From NCBI RefSeq assembly GCF_024868665.1, contig NC_079891.1:30938598-31002597 (forward strand): a stretch of DNA of 64,000 nucleotides, in the 5' to 3' direction. Both the position numbers and the translations under genes were made by a program. Origin of the DNA: Triplophysa rosa (lineage: Eukaryota; Chordata; Actinopteri; Cypriniformes; Nemacheilidae). This document shows, in pieces, positions 63,617 through 64,000 of the stretch. The notes under the pieces were generated by a model. The model saw nothing but the letters and a program-made list of their open reading frames with translations, made no database searches and was not told the origin of the DNA. Position 1 is the stretch's first letter. Every line of letters begins with the position of its first letter.

Positions 63617-63985
63617 ATTGCAATGGTCTTCTCACCGGCCTTCCCAGGAAGACCATTAGACAGCAGCAGCTCATACAGAACGCTGCTGCCAGGATTCTGA
63701 ATAGAACCAGAAAATCTGAGCATATCACACCAGTCCTCAGGTCCTTACACTGGCTTCCAGTTACTTAGGATTGATTTTAAAGTACTATTACTCGTTTATA
63801 AACCACTAAATGGCCTAGGACAGAAATGCATTGCAGATGTGCTCACTAAATATTAACCTAACAGACCACTTAGATCACTAGGATCAAGTCAGTTAGATAT
63901 ACCAAGGGTTCACTCTAAACAAGGGGAATCCGCTTTAAGCTTTTATGCCGCCTGTAGCTGGAATCAGCTTCCAGAAGAGATCAGA
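63617..63985 (+). pseudogene. LINE (CR1/L2-like) reverse transcriptase remnant, right part
   Basis: It continues the remnant of 62163-62439: LTGLPRKTIRQQQLIQNAAA, RILNRTRKSEHITPVL and LHWLPV, then after a stop and frame breaks FKVLLLVYKPLNGL and the LDIPRVHSKQ-type end. Together the two parts represent one LINE copy split by about 1.18 kb. Confidence 0.75.
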
Positions 63986-64000
63986 TTAGGGCTGTCACGA
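63984..64000. mobile_element. Start of a further hAT-type MITE at the window edge
   Basis: TTAGGGCTGTCACGA at the last bases resembles the terminus of the AGGGCTGTCAA family seen at 38818 and 48399. It is cut by the window edge. Confidence 0.35.

Larger units (their letters stand above)
52818..64000 (-). other. znrf3 upstream intron or flank
   Basis: 11 kb upstream of the first recognised znrf3 exon. No signal-peptide exon or other gene was recognised, so it is probably intron 1. The stretch 53000-56300 has almost no recognised repeat, whereas 58600-64000 is repeat-rich. Confidence 0.6.

Overview
The window is vertebrate, almost certainly teleost and most likely cyprinid DNA. Its genes are split into many short exons with GT-AG introns, and three single-copy vertebrate genes can be rebuilt exon by exon with consistent splice phases. 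The remaining sequence is AT-rich and full of short inverted-repeat DNA transposons with TTAA, TA or 8-bp target duplications, long GA/CT and other microsatellites, and degraded SINE and LINE pieces of the kind seen in carp-like fish. The species cannot be named from this sequence alone. One 12-N assembly gap lies inside a GA repeat at 40047-40058.

Layout. (1) 1-21085, plus strand: the 3' part of kremen1. Eight exons encode the second half of the kringle, the WSC domain, the CUB domain, a serine/threonine-rich stalk, the transmembrane segment and the cytoplasmic tail. The signal-peptide and first kringle exons lie upstream of the window. A roughly 2.5-kb 3' UTR follows. (2) 22912-28345, plus strand: a complete coq5 gene of seven exons and 327 residues, encoding the mitochondrial C-methyltransferase of ubiquinone synthesis. 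Its first intron is almost entirely a transposon nest: an outer non-autonomous hAT element split by a second hAT that carries an uninterrupted 630-codon transposase frame on the minus strand. (3) 31731-52817 and beyond, minus strand: znrf3, a transmembrane RING E3 ligase. All coding exons except the signal-peptide exon are present; that exon is presumed to lie past position 64000. coq5 and znrf3 converge tail to tail. (4) 52818-64000: znrf3 upstream intron or flank with no recognised exon. It holds a hAT MITE with a perfect 8-bp duplication and, at the right end, a LINE reverse-transcriptase remnant split by an insertion that contains a PIF/Harbinger-type element with a MADF-like reading frame.

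How the genes relate. Kremen1 (Dickkopf receptor acting on LRP5/6) and Znrf3 (ubiquitin ligase acting on Frizzled/LRP) are both cell-surface brakes on Wnt signalling, and they are also neighbours in the human genome (recalled, not checked). Here coq5, a mitochondrial housekeeping gene with no known Wnt role, sits between them. A 13-bp word containing a TCF/LEF-type core occurs once in a kremen1 intron and twice in znrf3 non-coding sequence, which suggests a testable link to Wnt feedback. No prokaryotic systems, CRISPR arrays, rRNA or intact tRNA genes were seen. All splice sites, transposon boundaries and family names come from reading the sequence and from remembered family features; no alignment or database search was run.
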